Positions 27,621 through 36,036 of a stretch of DNA of 64,000 nucleotides are shown here, piece by piece. Position 1 is the first letter of the stretch, and every line of letters starts with the position of its first letter. A program made the translations under genes and the position numbers. The notes under the pieces were generated by a model. The model made no database searches and was not told where the DNA came from. It was given only the letters and a program-made list of their open reading frames with translations. Origin of the DNA: Pedobacter nyackensis (GTDB lineage Bacteria; Bacteroidota; Bacteroidia; Sphingobacteriales; Sphingobacteriaceae); contig NZ_FWYB01000002.1 of the NCBI RefSeq assembly GCF_900176505.1, forward strand, positions 521,237-585,236, written 5' to 3'.

Positions 27621-28379
27621 ATGAAAACACGATTCATCTTACTCGCAGCCCTGATTTTCAGCATGAATAGCCTATTTGCTCAAAATGCAAGATTTACCTT
27701 TAGTGGTGTCATAGAATTTGAAAAAAGCATCAATCAGCACGCAGCTCTTAAAAAATCTTTGGCGGGAGGAAGCATGTTGGGCGGCTCCTTTGATGATTTT
27801 AAAAAATCAATACCACAGTTTAAAATACTCAAAAGCACTCTTACGTTTTCAGAGAACAAGACGTTTTTTAAACCTGTTGCCGAAGAGAATAGCCGAGGTA
27901 TGTTTGGCCCCAGCGGAGAACAGCCAAACGTTACCTATACAGACCTGAACACAAACACTTTCACCACAGAAAAGACGTTTTTTGAGGAGACCTTCCTGGT
28001 AAAAGATAGTACAAGGAAAATCAATTGGAAACTGACCAGTGAAATGCGCACTATTGCAGGTTACGAGTGTCGCAGAGCAAATGCTGTTATCATGGATTCA
28101 GTTTATGTAGTTGCATTTTATACCGATAAAATCCCTGTTTCCGGAGGACCGGAATCATTTACCGGACTACCTGGTATGATCCTTGGCGTTGCGCTTCCGC
28201 ATGATAACACCACCTGGTTTGCCAAAACGGTAGCAGATAAGTCCATTCCCGCCGCAGAAATAAAGCCACCAGTAAAAGGTAAATCAACAGACAACAAAGG
28301 GGTTTTAGAGGCGCTCACTAAATTAAAGAGCAGGTGGGGCAAACATATGGATAGTTTAATCAAAATGATGTTACTCTAA
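27621..28379 (+). CDS. GLPGLI family secreted protein
   Basis: 252 residues. The signal peptide is about 1-20 (LFAQ). The family motif appears as TGLPGMILGV at 181-190, preceded by the conserved YECRRA and VVAFYTDKIPVSGGPES segments. GLPGLI proteins are Bacteroidota-specific, exported, of unknown function, and usually sit beside the type of receptor encoded here. The stop overlaps by 4 nt the end of the convergent response-regulator gene. Confidence 0.9.
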   Translation: MKTRFILLAALIFSMNSLFAQNARFTFSGVIEFEKSINQHAALKKSLAGGSMLGGSFDDFKKSIPQFKILKSTLTFSENKTFFKPVAEENSRGMFGPSGEQPNVTYTDLNTNTFTTEKTFFEETFLVKDSTRKINWKLTSEMRTIAGYECRRANAVIMDSVYVVAFYTDKIPVSGGPESFTGLPGMILGVALPHDNTTWFAKTVADKSIPAAEIKPPVKGKSTDNKGVLEALTKLKSRWGKHMDSLIKMMLL

Positions 28380-29071
28380 TTGACCAGTAACTTATAGCCC
28401 TTACCGTGTACATTCAGAATCTCTACTTTAGGATCATCTCTTAAATACTTCCTTAATTTACTTAAAAAAACATCCATACTACGACCATTGAAGTAATTAT
28501 CGTCATGCCATATGCTTAACAATGCCTCTTCGCGGGTAAGCACAGCGTTCTTTTTCATACAAAGCAAACGCAACAATTCGGCTTCTTTAGTAGAAAGCTT
28601 TTGTTGCATGCCTTGATAATGAATCAACTGTGTGGTATAATCGAAGGTATAATCGCCAATTTGAAACTGCGTCTGTGCCGGTCCGGGATCCACATGTTCT
28701 TTTACCGCGACACGTTTAAGCAAGGCATTGATGCGCAACAAAAGTTCTTCAATCCTAAACGGCTTAGTGATATAGTCATCTCCACCCAGATCATAAGCGG
28801 AGGCTTTGTCTTCTATCATTGCTTTTGCAGTAGCAAATATGATTGGAATATCCTGGTTGATCTTTCTGATCTCCTTACCTAAGGTAAAGCCGTCTTTCTT
28901 AGGCATCATCACATCCAATATGCAAAGATCAAATTCCTGTTTACTGAATGCACGTAACCCCTCTTCTCCATCAACGCATAATACGACATCAAACTTTCCT
29001 TTTAATTGAAGGTAATCCTGCAAAAGTAATCCAAGGTTGGGATCATCTTCTACCAATAGAATTCTTTTCAT
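28376..29071 (-). CDS. OmpR/PhoB-family response regulator
   Basis: 231 residues. The receiver has the acidic pair EDD at 8-10, phospho-acceptor Asp53 (ILDVMMP), Thr81 and Lys103 (ITKPF). A winged-helix Trans_reg_C domain lies at about 135-230 (LSTKEAELLRLLC, SMDVFLSKLRKYL). It is a DNA-binding regulator in the cytoplasm, phosphorylated by the kinase whose stop codon overlaps its ATG by 1 nt. A shared TTTAACA direct repeat on both sides of the locus is a candidate binding site. Confidence 0.93.
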   Translation of the reverse strand: MKRILLVEDDPNLGLLLQDYLQLKGKFDVVLCVDGEEGLRAFSKQEFDLCILDVMMPKKDGFTLGKEIRKINQDIPIIFATAKAMIEDKASAYDLGGDDYITKPFRIEELLLRINALLKRVAVKEHVDPGPAQTQFQIGDYTFDYTTQLIHYQGMQQKLSTKEAELLRLLCMKKNAVLTREEALLSIWHDDNYFNGRSMDVFLSKLRKYLRDDPKVEILNVHGKGYKLLVN

Positions 29072-30906
29072 TAGTTGTGGTTTAGTGGTAAACTTATTTC
29101 AAATGTAGTTCCTTTATCCTTCTCACTGTGCACTTTTATGGTCCCGTTCATTTGATCAACAATATCCTGTACATAATTTAATCCGAGTCCGAAGCCTTTT
29201 ACATCATGAAGGTTGCCCGTAGGCACACGGTAGAACTGATCAAAAATACGTTTAGTGTGTTCTTTGGTCATCCCAATTCCTTTATCTGTAATCTCAATAA
29301 TCAGCGCTTTATCAGTGCTTCTTGTTTCAATTGTGATTTCAGGATCCTCAGCACTATATTTATTTGCATTATCAACCAGATTGTAAAATACGTTAGAAAG
29401 ATGTAATTCGTCGCCATAAACAATCGGATGTAAAGCCCTTAGGTTCATGGTTAGCTTTGCATTTTTTTTCTGCAACTGCAGGCTCATACTATCTACAACC
29501 GCAGCGATCAGATCATGAATATTTACTTCACGTTGTTCCAGCTTCAGCTCTTTCTTTTCTAGTCGCGCAATACTTAAAACACGTTCTATATGATTTCCTA
29601 AACGTACATTCTCATCGTAAATAATCCCTGCAAGTCTACTAATTCTGCTTTTATCTTCTACGACTTCCGGGTCCTTCAATGCCTCACTGGCAATCATAAT
29701 GGTAGCCACCGGGGTTTTAAACTCATGGGTCATGTTATTGATAAAATCATTCTTCATTTCAGAGATCTTCTTTTGCTTCAATATAGCATAAATGGTATAA
29801 GCAAAAATAAAGATCAACACCAGCAACAATCCTGCAGAAGAGGCCATGGTGAACCACATATTGCTAAGTATCAAAGAATTTTTATTGGGAAAATACAAAT
29901 ACAACATCCCCGGATCACGGAAAATCTCATTACTGAACAAGGTTGTCCGATAAGTATTCTGGGGCAGAATATCTGTCGAAAGATTTGAGGCTTTCTGATA
30001 GAGAACTGAGTCCTTATTCGCCAGCTTTAACCAGAAATCGTAGTTTAAGTTTACATTCCTGTCCAGCAACTCCTTCTTTATGATTGTATCTAAAACATCT
30101 CTTGACACCCGCTGATTGATGGGCACATATACCTGGCGCATTTCTTTAGCCACATCTTCCAGGTAGTTTAAATTATTCCCTTCCAAAACCACGGTATCTT
30201 CCACCAGCTCTTTCAGCCCTTCATTATATTTCTGAATAGCAATCTTATCTTCAATATTAAACTTGAGTGCAAGATCAGGCGTTACCCTTTCAAGCGTTAT
30301 GGTTATCGGATTAAGATTTTGAGGATTATACGCAAGATACCTGATGCTGTCGGCCAAACGATCGGGCGCCATGCTAAAGGTAGAAATCCTTTTGGAAACA
30401 ACCGTTTGATTCACATTACCACGTACGTTACCAAAAGCATCAATACCGAAATCGACCTGCACCTGCAGAGAGGGGCTTCCTTTATGGTTTACATTTGAGA
30501 TTTCCTGATATACCTCTTCACTGATCAGCTCCGGCTTAAGGAAATTTGCCCTAACCATACTATCCCGCATATTCAGGTTGGCTATAATCTTCTTTTGCTG
30601 CTCACGTTTCCGCTTAGCTTCTTTCTCCTTGTAGCGTTCCTTAAAATCAACGATCTGCTGTGCTTTGTCTCTGAAATCGCGCTCACGCTCTTTTCTGATT
30701 TCATAATCCTTTTTAGTGATATGGGTGGCCGCATAACGTCTTTGCACCTTATTTACGACAGCATTTAAAGCCTGCTTTACATCCTGTTCAAAAAGTTGAG
30801 ATTTTAGATTATAAGCCTCCCTGATGTAATACAATTGCATTACAAACACCCCTAGCAACGCTACGGTCATGAGGCCGGTAATTAGCCAAAGGCTCTTCTT
30901 CTTCAT
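29071..30906 (-). CDS. Membrane sensor histidine kinase
   Basis: 611 residues. The first membrane segment is at about 7-26 and the second near 345-370, enclosing an extracytoplasmic sensor of about 315 residues. The sensor begins with a highly charged, probably coiled-coil stretch (65-107, rich in Lys, Arg and Glu). The HisKA box has the acceptor in NNMTHEFKTPVAT. ATPase motifs are NLVDNANKYS, DKGIGM and GFGLGLNYV. Gene order and overlap show a two-component operon with the OmpR-family regulator. Signal unknown; the convergent receptor/GLPGLI operon is a plausible target. Confidence 0.92.
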   Translation of the reverse strand: MKKKSLWLITGLMTVALLGVFVMQLYYIREAYNLKSQLFEQDVKQALNAVVNKVQRRYAATHITKKDYEIRKERERDFRDKAQQIVDFKERYKEKEAKRKREQQKKIIANLNMRDSMVRANFLKPELISEEVYQEISNVNHKGSPSLQVQVDFGIDAFGNVRGNVNQTVVSKRISTFSMAPDRLADSIRYLAYNPQNLNPITITLERVTPDLALKFNIEDKIAIQKYNEGLKELVEDTVVLEGNNLNYLEDVAKEMRQVYVPINQRVSRDVLDTIIKKELLDRNVNLNYDFWLKLANKDSVLYQKASNLSTDILPQNTYRTTLFSNEIFRDPGMLYLYFPNKNSLILSNMWFTMASSAGLLLVLIFIFAYTIYAILKQKKISEMKNDFINNMTHEFKTPVATIMIASEALKDPEVVEDKSRISRLAGIIYDENVRLGNHIERVLSIARLEKKELKLEQREVNIHDLIAAVVDSMSLQLQKKNAKLTMNLRALHPIVYGDELHLSNVFYNLVDNANKYSAEDPEITIETRSTDKALIIEITDKGIGMTKEHTKRIFDQFYRVPTGNLHDVKGFGLGLNYVQDIVDQMNGTIKVHSEKDKGTTFEISLPLNHN

Positions 30907-30952
30907 TATAGATTACTCAAAAATAGAGAAGCGTTCACATAAAGTCCCTTTA

Positions 30953-30969
30953 TTTAACAAAATTTAACA
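30953..30969 (+). promoter_or_regulatory. Second copy of TTTAACA-N3-TTTAACA, upstream of the secreted two-repeat protein gene
   Basis: Identical heptamers at 30953-30959 and 30963-30969, in the same orientation relative to the plus-strand gene and with the same 10-bp spacing as at 24788. It lies between the histidine kinase gene (minus) and ATG 31042 (plus), so it could serve either. Confidence 0.5.
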
Positions 30970-31041
30970 CGGTCGTGAAGGATAAACATTATATTTATTA
31001 TCTCTTTAGTCACCATGTTAAACGTTATTGAAATAGAAATT

Positions 31042-31755
31042 ATGAAAACTTTTTTATTCTCTATTCTTGCATTGACGATCACCTTTAGTAATTTGAAAGC
31101 ACAAACACCTGCCCAGGTAGAAGGAGCATGGACGTTTAATGAGGACGAAAAGCTTCATTATATTTTCTTCCAGGATGGGTTTTATTTTCATACCATTCAG
31201 CAGGGCAATCAATTTATAGGTTCGGATGGCGGTAATTATGAAGTAAATAATAAAGTAATTTCTACCCGTGTATTATTTAACAGCATGGATTCTACCAAGA
31301 TTGGCAATGCAATCGACGTCCCATTCTCTTTCACAGGCAATCAACTATCCATATCCGTTTCACAAGGCCAGGTAAATTTCCAACGGGTAGATGAGGGCCA
31401 GGCACCGCTAGCTGGCGTTTGGCGAATTACAGGACGAATGCAGGATGGTAAAATTACACCTATCCATCAAACGGGTAGTCGGCAGACCTACAAGCTACTT
31501 ACCGGCAGCAAATTCCAATGGGTAGCGATGGATCCGGAAAAAAAGCAGTTTTCAGGAACCGGCGGTGGCAGCTATACATTTAAAGACGGGAAATACACAG
31601 AGCACATCGAATTCTTTTCCCGGGACAACAGTCGCGTTGGCGCTTCATTAAATTTCGATGGCAAACTGGAAAATGGCGATTGGCACCATAGTGGATTAAG
31701 TAGTAAAGGCGCAAAAATTTATGAAATCTGGAGCAGGATTGGCAAGGCTAATTGA
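31042..31755 (+). CDS. Secreted protein with two lipocalin-like repeats, unknown function
   Basis: From ATG 31042 the product has 237 residues and a clean signal peptide (MKTFLFSILALTITFS, cut near LKAQ); an in-frame ATG at 31015 would add nine residues before it. The mature part is an internal duplication. Each half begins GxW (EGAWTF, AGVWRI), runs through a segment with alternating aromatic residues and a GG-x-Y step (SDGGNYEV, GGGSYTF), and ends in a strand-rich stretch. This suggests two small beta-barrels. No enzyme motif is seen. It shares the TTTAACA repeat with the receptor/GLPGLI operon. Confidence 0.65.
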   Translation: MKTFLFSILALTITFSNLKAQTPAQVEGAWTFNEDEKLHYIFFQDGFYFHTIQQGNQFIGSDGGNYEVNNKVISTRVLFNSMDSTKIGNAIDVPFSFTGNQLSISVSQGQVNFQRVDEGQAPLAGVWRITGRMQDGKITPIHQTGSRQTYKLLTGSKFQWVAMDPEKKQFSGTGGGSYTFKDGKYTEHIEFFSRDNSRVGASLNFDGKLENGDWHHSGLSSKGAKIYEIWSRIGKAN

Positions 31756-31847
31756 GTAAACCTCCACAAAAACAAAGGTCCAAATATTTGATTTACAATA
31801 TTTTGAATAAAGACACAGAATACTAGTTAAATTCTTATCCAAAAAAA

Positions 31848-31870
31848 ATGCCGGAAGGTATTTCCGGCAT
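31848..31870 (-). terminator. Terminator of the DUF3127 gene
   Basis: ATGCCGGAA (31848-31856) and TTCCGGCAT (31862-31870) form a 9-bp stem. The A run at 31841-31848 gives the T tail in the minus direction. Confidence 0.75.
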
Positions 31871-31901
31871 ACTGGTAAATTTGTTTACTTTAAAAAAGTT
31901 C

Positions 31902-32270
31902 TTAGAAAGGAAGATCATCTTCCTCGCCAGGAGCGCTGTTTAAATCCGCTGGTGGCGCGTATGCTGGAGTAGATGCTGCCGCTGCGCCATTTGTTAACGC
32001 ATTGATACGCCATACTACTAAACTGTTAAAATAAGATGTTTTTCCGGCTTTATCAGTCCACGGACGACCACGTAAATTGAATGAAACTTCTACATCATCA
32101 CCTTGCTTTAAACTATCAAACAAAGCCGTTTTATCTTGTAAAGCCTCAAACCTGATGTATTCAGGATAAGTAGGGTTTTCTGCATATTCTATAATCAGGT
32201 CTCTTTTCTTGAAAGTCTCACTCACTTGCTGTAATGCACCGATTTCATGCACTTTTCCTTTTATTTCCAT
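31902..32270 (-). CDS. DUF3127 family protein
   Basis: 122 residues. An OB-fold-like core (MEIKGKVHEIG, SLKQGDDVEVSFNLRGRPW, YFNSLVVWRI) is followed by an Ala/Pro-rich acidic tail ending EEDDLPF. DUF3127 proteins are small Bacteroidota proteins. The acidic hydrophobic tip resembles the C-terminus of single-stranded DNA-binding proteins, which suggests, without proof, an SSB-like protein that recruits partners. It is divergent from the THUMP methyltransferase gene. Confidence 0.85.
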   Translation of the reverse strand: MEIKGKVHEIGALQQVSETFKKRDLIIEYAENPTYPEYIRFEALQDKTALFDSLKQGDDVEVSFNLRGRPWTDKAGKTSYFNSLVVWRINALTNGAAAASTPAYAPPADLNSAPGEEDDLPF

Positions 32271-32342
32271 AACAAATACTCTTTTATTCTACTACGAAGT
32301 TCAAATCTCTATATTTTTATTGATAACTTCGCACAATATATT

Positions 32343-33536
32343 ATGCAAGTTTTCCACACAAAAAGTAAGGTTATTATAACCTGCAATAAACGCCTTTCTC
32401 CTTATTTATTAGGGGAAGTTAAAGACCTGGGTTATGAAATTGTAAGAGATTTCCCCACAGGCGTAGAACTGAACATCACCTTGTCAGAATGCATTAAGCT
32501 AAACCTGAATTTAAGGTGTGCCAGCCAGATTTTATATTGTCTGAAAAGCTTTAAAGCCAATAACCCTGAAGAATTATATCGCGAAATGGTAGACATGCCC
32601 TGGGAAGACCTAATCGACTTTTCTGGCTATTTTTCAGTAACTTCAAATGTGGATAACCCAACTATCACCACTCCACTTTTTGCCAACTTAAAGGTAAAGG
32701 ATGCGATTGTCGACAGGATTAAAGAGAAAAAAGGCATCCGCCCAAATTCAGGATCTGACGCCAACAAAGCAGTGATCCATTTATACTGGAAAGATAGCGA
32801 AGCTGATATATTCATTGATACCTCGGGAGAAACTTTGGCCAAACATGGTTATCGTAAAATTCCGGGGAAAGCACCAATGCTGGAGGCTCTGGCCGCAGGC
32901 GTAGTAATGAGTACCAAATGGGATCATAAATCTCCATTTATAAACCCAATGTGTGGTTCCGGAACTTTAGCTATTGAAGCTGCTTTAATTGCCACTAACC
33001 GTCGCCCCGGTTTGTTCCGTATGAACTACGGCTTCATGCATATCATGGGCTACGATGAACAGGTGTTTTTTAATGAACGCAGAATATTAAAAGATCAGGT
33101 TATTAAAAACGTTGATCTGCAAATTGTTGCTACCGATTTATCAGAAGATGCTGTTGATGTGAGCCGCAGAAATGCTAAAACTGCAGGTGTAGATACATTG
33201 ATTACTTTTGAAGTATGTGATTTTGCCGACACTCAGGTTCCTGAAACCGGAAAAGGTGTGGTGGTATTTAATCCGGAATACGGAGAACGTTTGGGTGTAC
33301 ACTCCAAATTGGAAGCAACCTATAAACGTATGGGCGACTTTATGAAGCAGTCCTGCAAAGGTTATTTCGGCTATATATTTACCGGAAATCCTGATCTGGC
33401 TAAAAAGATTGGCTTAAAAGCCGAGCGCAAAGTAGAATTTTATAATGGTAAGCTGGATTGTCGCATGTTAGAATACGAATTGTATGACGGCAGCAGAAGG
33501 CCTGTAGACGAAAGACCTGTTAAACCAACAGTATAG
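32343..33536 (+). CDS. THUMP-domain class I RNA methyltransferase (RlmL N-terminal-like)
   Basis: 397 residues from ATG 32343. A longer reading from 32247 runs antisense into the DUF3127 start and is rejected. An N-terminal ferredoxin-like/THUMP region (about 1-150) is followed by an SAM methyltransferase fold with INPMCGSGTLAIEAAL. The catalytic tetrapeptide appears as NPEYGER where NPPY is usual. The family includes the m2G methyltransferases of 23S rRNA (RlmL) and tRNA (TrmN). A small Trm112-like partner is not present. A TAACTTCG promoter-like box lies upstream. Confidence 0.88.
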   Translation: MQVFHTKSKVIITCNKRLSPYLLGEVKDLGYEIVRDFPTGVELNITLSECIKLNLNLRCASQILYCLKSFKANNPEELYREMVDMPWEDLIDFSGYFSVTSNVDNPTITTPLFANLKVKDAIVDRIKEKKGIRPNSGSDANKAVIHLYWKDSEADIFIDTSGETLAKHGYRKIPGKAPMLEALAAGVVMSTKWDHKSPFINPMCGSGTLAIEAALIATNRRPGLFRMNYGFMHIMGYDEQVFFNERRILKDQVIKNVDLQIVATDLSEDAVDVSRRNAKTAGVDTLITFEVCDFADTQVPETGKGVVVFNPEYGERLGVHSKLEATYKRMGDFMKQSCKGYFGYIFTGNPDLAKKIGLKAERKVEFYNGKLDCRMLEYELYDGSRRPVDERPVKPTV

Positions 33537-33552
33537 AACCCATAGCTATTTC

Positions 33553-34200
33553 ATGGATCTTATCATTGAGAAAACTGTACAATTTGTTAAAGATACCCTA
33601 GCAGGTGCTGAAGCCGGCCACGACTGGTTTCACATAGAGCGTGTTTATAAAAATGCCATTGCCATTAATGCGGTTGAAAAAGCGGATGCACTGGTAGTGG
33701 CATTGGCAGCGTTACTACATGACATTGCCGATGCTAAATTCAATAACGGTGATGAAGAAATCGGTCCAAAAACGGCCGGAGACTTTTTAAATACGCTGGG
33801 CTTAGGTCCGCAACTTATTGATCACGTACAGCAGATCATCAGGAATTTAAGTTACAAAGCAAGTCTTGGTGTGGTAACCTTTAAATCTACAGCGCTAGAT
33901 GTGGTGCAGGACGCCGATAGACTAGACGCCATTGGTGCGATTGGAATAGCACGCGCTTTTACCTATGGCGGATATAAAAACAGAGTGCTTTATGATCCCG
34001 AGATAAAGCCTCAGCTCAATATGAGTAAAGAGGAATATAAAAACTCAACCACCCCAACCATCAATCATTTTTATGAGAAATTACTATTGCTCAAAGGCTT
34101 GATGAAGACAGAAACGGGAAAAAAAATCGCACAACAACGCCATGATTTCATGCGGCTCTACCTGGAACAGTTCTATAATGAATGGGAAGGAAAGAATTAG
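33553..34200 (+). CDS. HD-domain phosphohydrolase
   Basis: 215 residues. The metal-binding residues of an HD domain are His27 (DWFHIERV), His56-Asp57 (LLHDIAD) and an Asp near 120 (VVQDADRLDAIGAIG). The GIARAFTYGG segment is typical of the YedJ/YpgQ-type soluble phosphohydrolases. Substrates are likely nucleotides; the exact one cannot be read from sequence. It starts 16 nt after the methyltransferase gene and is probably co-transcribed with it. Confidence 0.85.
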   Translation: MDLIIEKTVQFVKDTLAGAEAGHDWFHIERVYKNAIAINAVEKADALVVALAALLHDIADAKFNNGDEEIGPKTAGDFLNTLGLGPQLIDHVQQIIRNLSYKASLGVVTFKSTALDVVQDADRLDAIGAIGIARAFTYGGYKNRVLYDPEIKPQLNMSKEEYKNSTTPTINHFYEKLLLLKGLMKTETGKKIAQQRHDFMRLYLEQFYNEWEGKN

Positions 34201-34270
34201 TATACAATTATAAATATATCTTGTAAATTGCTCACAGCGTAAGCAACACTCTTACAGTAAATTTATAAGG

Positions 34271-35296
34271 ATGAAATTAAGTATTTTGGTATTAATTGCT
34301 GCAGTTGCAGTAGGTCTTTCTATAGGCCTGGTAAATTTCTATTTCCAGCAGGACTGGTATTATATGTTGGTTTCTTTCGCAGTAACCTTTATTACCAGCT
34401 ATATTGTCTTTTACTATCTCCTCGAAAAATACATCTATTCTAAAATAGTGCTGATCTATAAAATGATCCACAACCTAAAATTAGGCAAAGATCTTAAAGA
34501 TGCTTTGGGCGAATATGTCAGCTCAGATCCTATTAATGATGTGGAGCATGAAGTAAAAGAATGGGCGGGAGAGAAAAAAAGGGAGATTGAAGTCCTGAAA
34601 AAACAGGAACAATTTAGAAGAGAATTTCTATCCAATGTATCTCATGAATTTAAAACTCCGCTATTTGCCATCCAGGGCTATATAGAAACCCTTCAGGATT
34701 GCTTAACAGATGATCCGGAAATGGCAGCTAAATTTCTGAATAAGGCAGGAAGGAATGTTGAACGCCTGAGCTACCTGATTAACGACCTGGACTCGATTTC
34801 CAAACTGGAAACCGGCGAGATCCCGATTAATTATGAGCGCTTTGATTTTGTTCCCCTTGCAAGGGAAGTAATGGAGGGATTGGAAGACACCGCCAGCAAA
34901 AGAAATATTAAGCTTTCATTTAAAGACAAATATACCCACCCCGCTTTTGTAAGAGCCGATCGTGAAAAAATCAGACAGGTATTGATCAATCTGATCCAAA
35001 ATTCTTTAAAATACGGGAAAGCGCATGGATCTACAGCTGTTAAAATATTCGAATTACATGATCAGTATTTAATTGAGGTAACAGATGACGGAATAGGTAT
35101 TGAAGAAAAACACCTGGCCAGATTGTTTGAACGCTTCTACCGGATAGACTCTCACAGATCAAGAGAAGAAGGCGGCACAGGGCTTGGTTTAGCCATTGTA
35201 AAGCATATTTTAGAAGCTCATGAGCAAATTATATCCGTAAGAAGCACCCAACAAATCGGGACAACCTTTGCCTTTACACTCGAAAAGATTGGCTAA
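34271..35296 (+). CDS. PhoR-like sensor histidine kinase
   Basis: 341 residues. Two membrane segments (about 3-23 and 30-52) with only a few residues between them are followed by a short linker. The HisKA box has His125 (FLSNVSHEFKTPLFAIQGY). ATPase motifs are NLIQNSLKYG, DDGIGI and GGTGLGLAIVKHIL. The short N-terminal sensor and H-box wording resemble PhoR. The two genes downstream are a DUF47/PhoU-like protein and a PiT phosphate transporter, which supports a phosphate-sensing role. No response-regulator gene is adjacent, so its PhoB/PhoP partner must lie elsewhere. Confidence 0.85.
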   Translation: MKLSILVLIAAVAVGLSIGLVNFYFQQDWYYMLVSFAVTFITSYIVFYYLLEKYIYSKIVLIYKMIHNLKLGKDLKDALGEYVSSDPINDVEHEVKEWAGEKKREIEVLKKQEQFRREFLSNVSHEFKTPLFAIQGYIETLQDCLTDDPEMAAKFLNKAGRNVERLSYLINDLDSISKLETGEIPINYERFDFVPLAREVMEGLEDTASKRNIKLSFKDKYTHPAFVRADREKIRQVLINLIQNSLKYGKAHGSTAVKIFELHDQYLIEVTDDGIGIEEKHLARLFERFYRIDSHRSREEGGTGLGLAIVKHILEAHEQIISVRSTQQIGTTFAFTLEKIG

Positions 35297-35328
35297 CAGT
35301 CCGATATATTTGTAAAAATATGTTAACA

Positions 35329-35346
35329 CTTAACACTAACTTAACA
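35329..35346 (+). promoter_or_regulatory. Pho-box-like direct repeat CTTAACA-N4-CTTAACA
   Basis: Two identical heptamers at 35329-35335 and 35340-35346 have the 11-bp period and 7+4+7 layout of the enterobacterial Pho box. In TTAACA-N5-TTAACA reading they also match the Bacillus PhoP box. A further TTAACA lies at 35323. The repeat ends 9 bp before the -7 element at 35356, occupying the -33 position, as is usual for activator-dependent pho promoters. Confidence 0.6.
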
Positions 35347-35355
35347 TTGTACTCA

Positions 35356-35363
35356 TACTTTTG
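35356..35363 (+). promoter_or_regulatory. -7 element TACTTTTG of the DUF47-PiT operon
   Basis: TACTTTTG fits TAnnTTTG, 19 nt before ATG 35383. There is no TTTG -33 box at normal distance; the Pho-box-like repeat takes that place. Confidence 0.55.
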
Positions 35364-35382
35364 CACCATATTTTAAATTAAT

Positions 35383-36024
35383 ATGAATAGCATTTTTAAG
35401 TTCTTTACACCGAAAGACAAGAAATTCCAACCACTATTTGAGCAAGCGGGAAGCAACGTATTAAAAATCTCTCAGGCTTTATTGCTTGCACTTAGTGCAA
35501 CAGATCTTGAAAAAAGAAAAGAATACATCAAAGAGGTGGAGCGTTTGGAGCATGTTGGTGACGACATTACTCATTCGATTTTTCTTGAATTAAGTAAAAA
35601 CTTTATCACCCCTTTCGATAGGGAAGATATCCATGCACTAGCTAGTGCGATTGATGATATTGCAGATTATATCCACGCTTCGGCTAGTAATATAGAACTG
35701 TATAACATAACCCATATTGGCGATGCGATGATTAAACTTGCTGAGCTTTTAGTGGAAATGTGTACCGATCTTGAGAAAGCGGTTAAGGAATTAAGAAGCT
35801 TTAAAAACATCCGCGTTATTGCCGATGCCTGTGTACGCATCAACAGTGGAGAAAATCAAGCTGATTACGTTTGTAATCTTGCCATTGCACGCTTGTTTGA
35901 ATTCGAAACTAACGCGATTGAGTTGATTAAACAAAAAGAAGTATTGCAAACCTTAGAGTTGGCGACTGACAAATGTGAAGATGTAGCGAATGTGCTGGAA
36001 TCTATTTTGGTAAAGAACGCTTAA
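35383..36024 (+). CDS. DUF47 (PhoU-like) family protein
   Basis: 213 residues, all-helical, with the acidic metal-binding motifs of PhoU/DUF47 proteins (HVGDDITHSIF near 51-61, ExxDIADY near 88-97). DUF47 proteins are commonly encoded directly before PiT transporters and are thought to regulate phosphate transport. Here the PiT gene follows after 12 nt. Expression is probably controlled by the Pho-box-like element upstream. Confidence 0.9.
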   Translation: MNSIFKFFTPKDKKFQPLFEQAGSNVLKISQALLLALSATDLEKRKEYIKEVERLEHVGDDITHSIFLELSKNFITPFDREDIHALASAIDDIADYIHASASNIELYNITHIGDAMIKLAELLVEMCTDLEKAVKELRSFKNIRVIADACVRINSGENQADYVCNLAIARLFEFETNAIELIKQKEVLQTLELATDKCEDVANVLESILVKNA

Positions 36025-36036
36025 AACCTCTAAAAA

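Noticed and set aside
32247..32342. N-terminal extension of the THUMP methyltransferase
   Set aside because: The added 32 residues are antisense to the DUF3127 start and contain the promoter region; ATG 32343 begins the conserved part.
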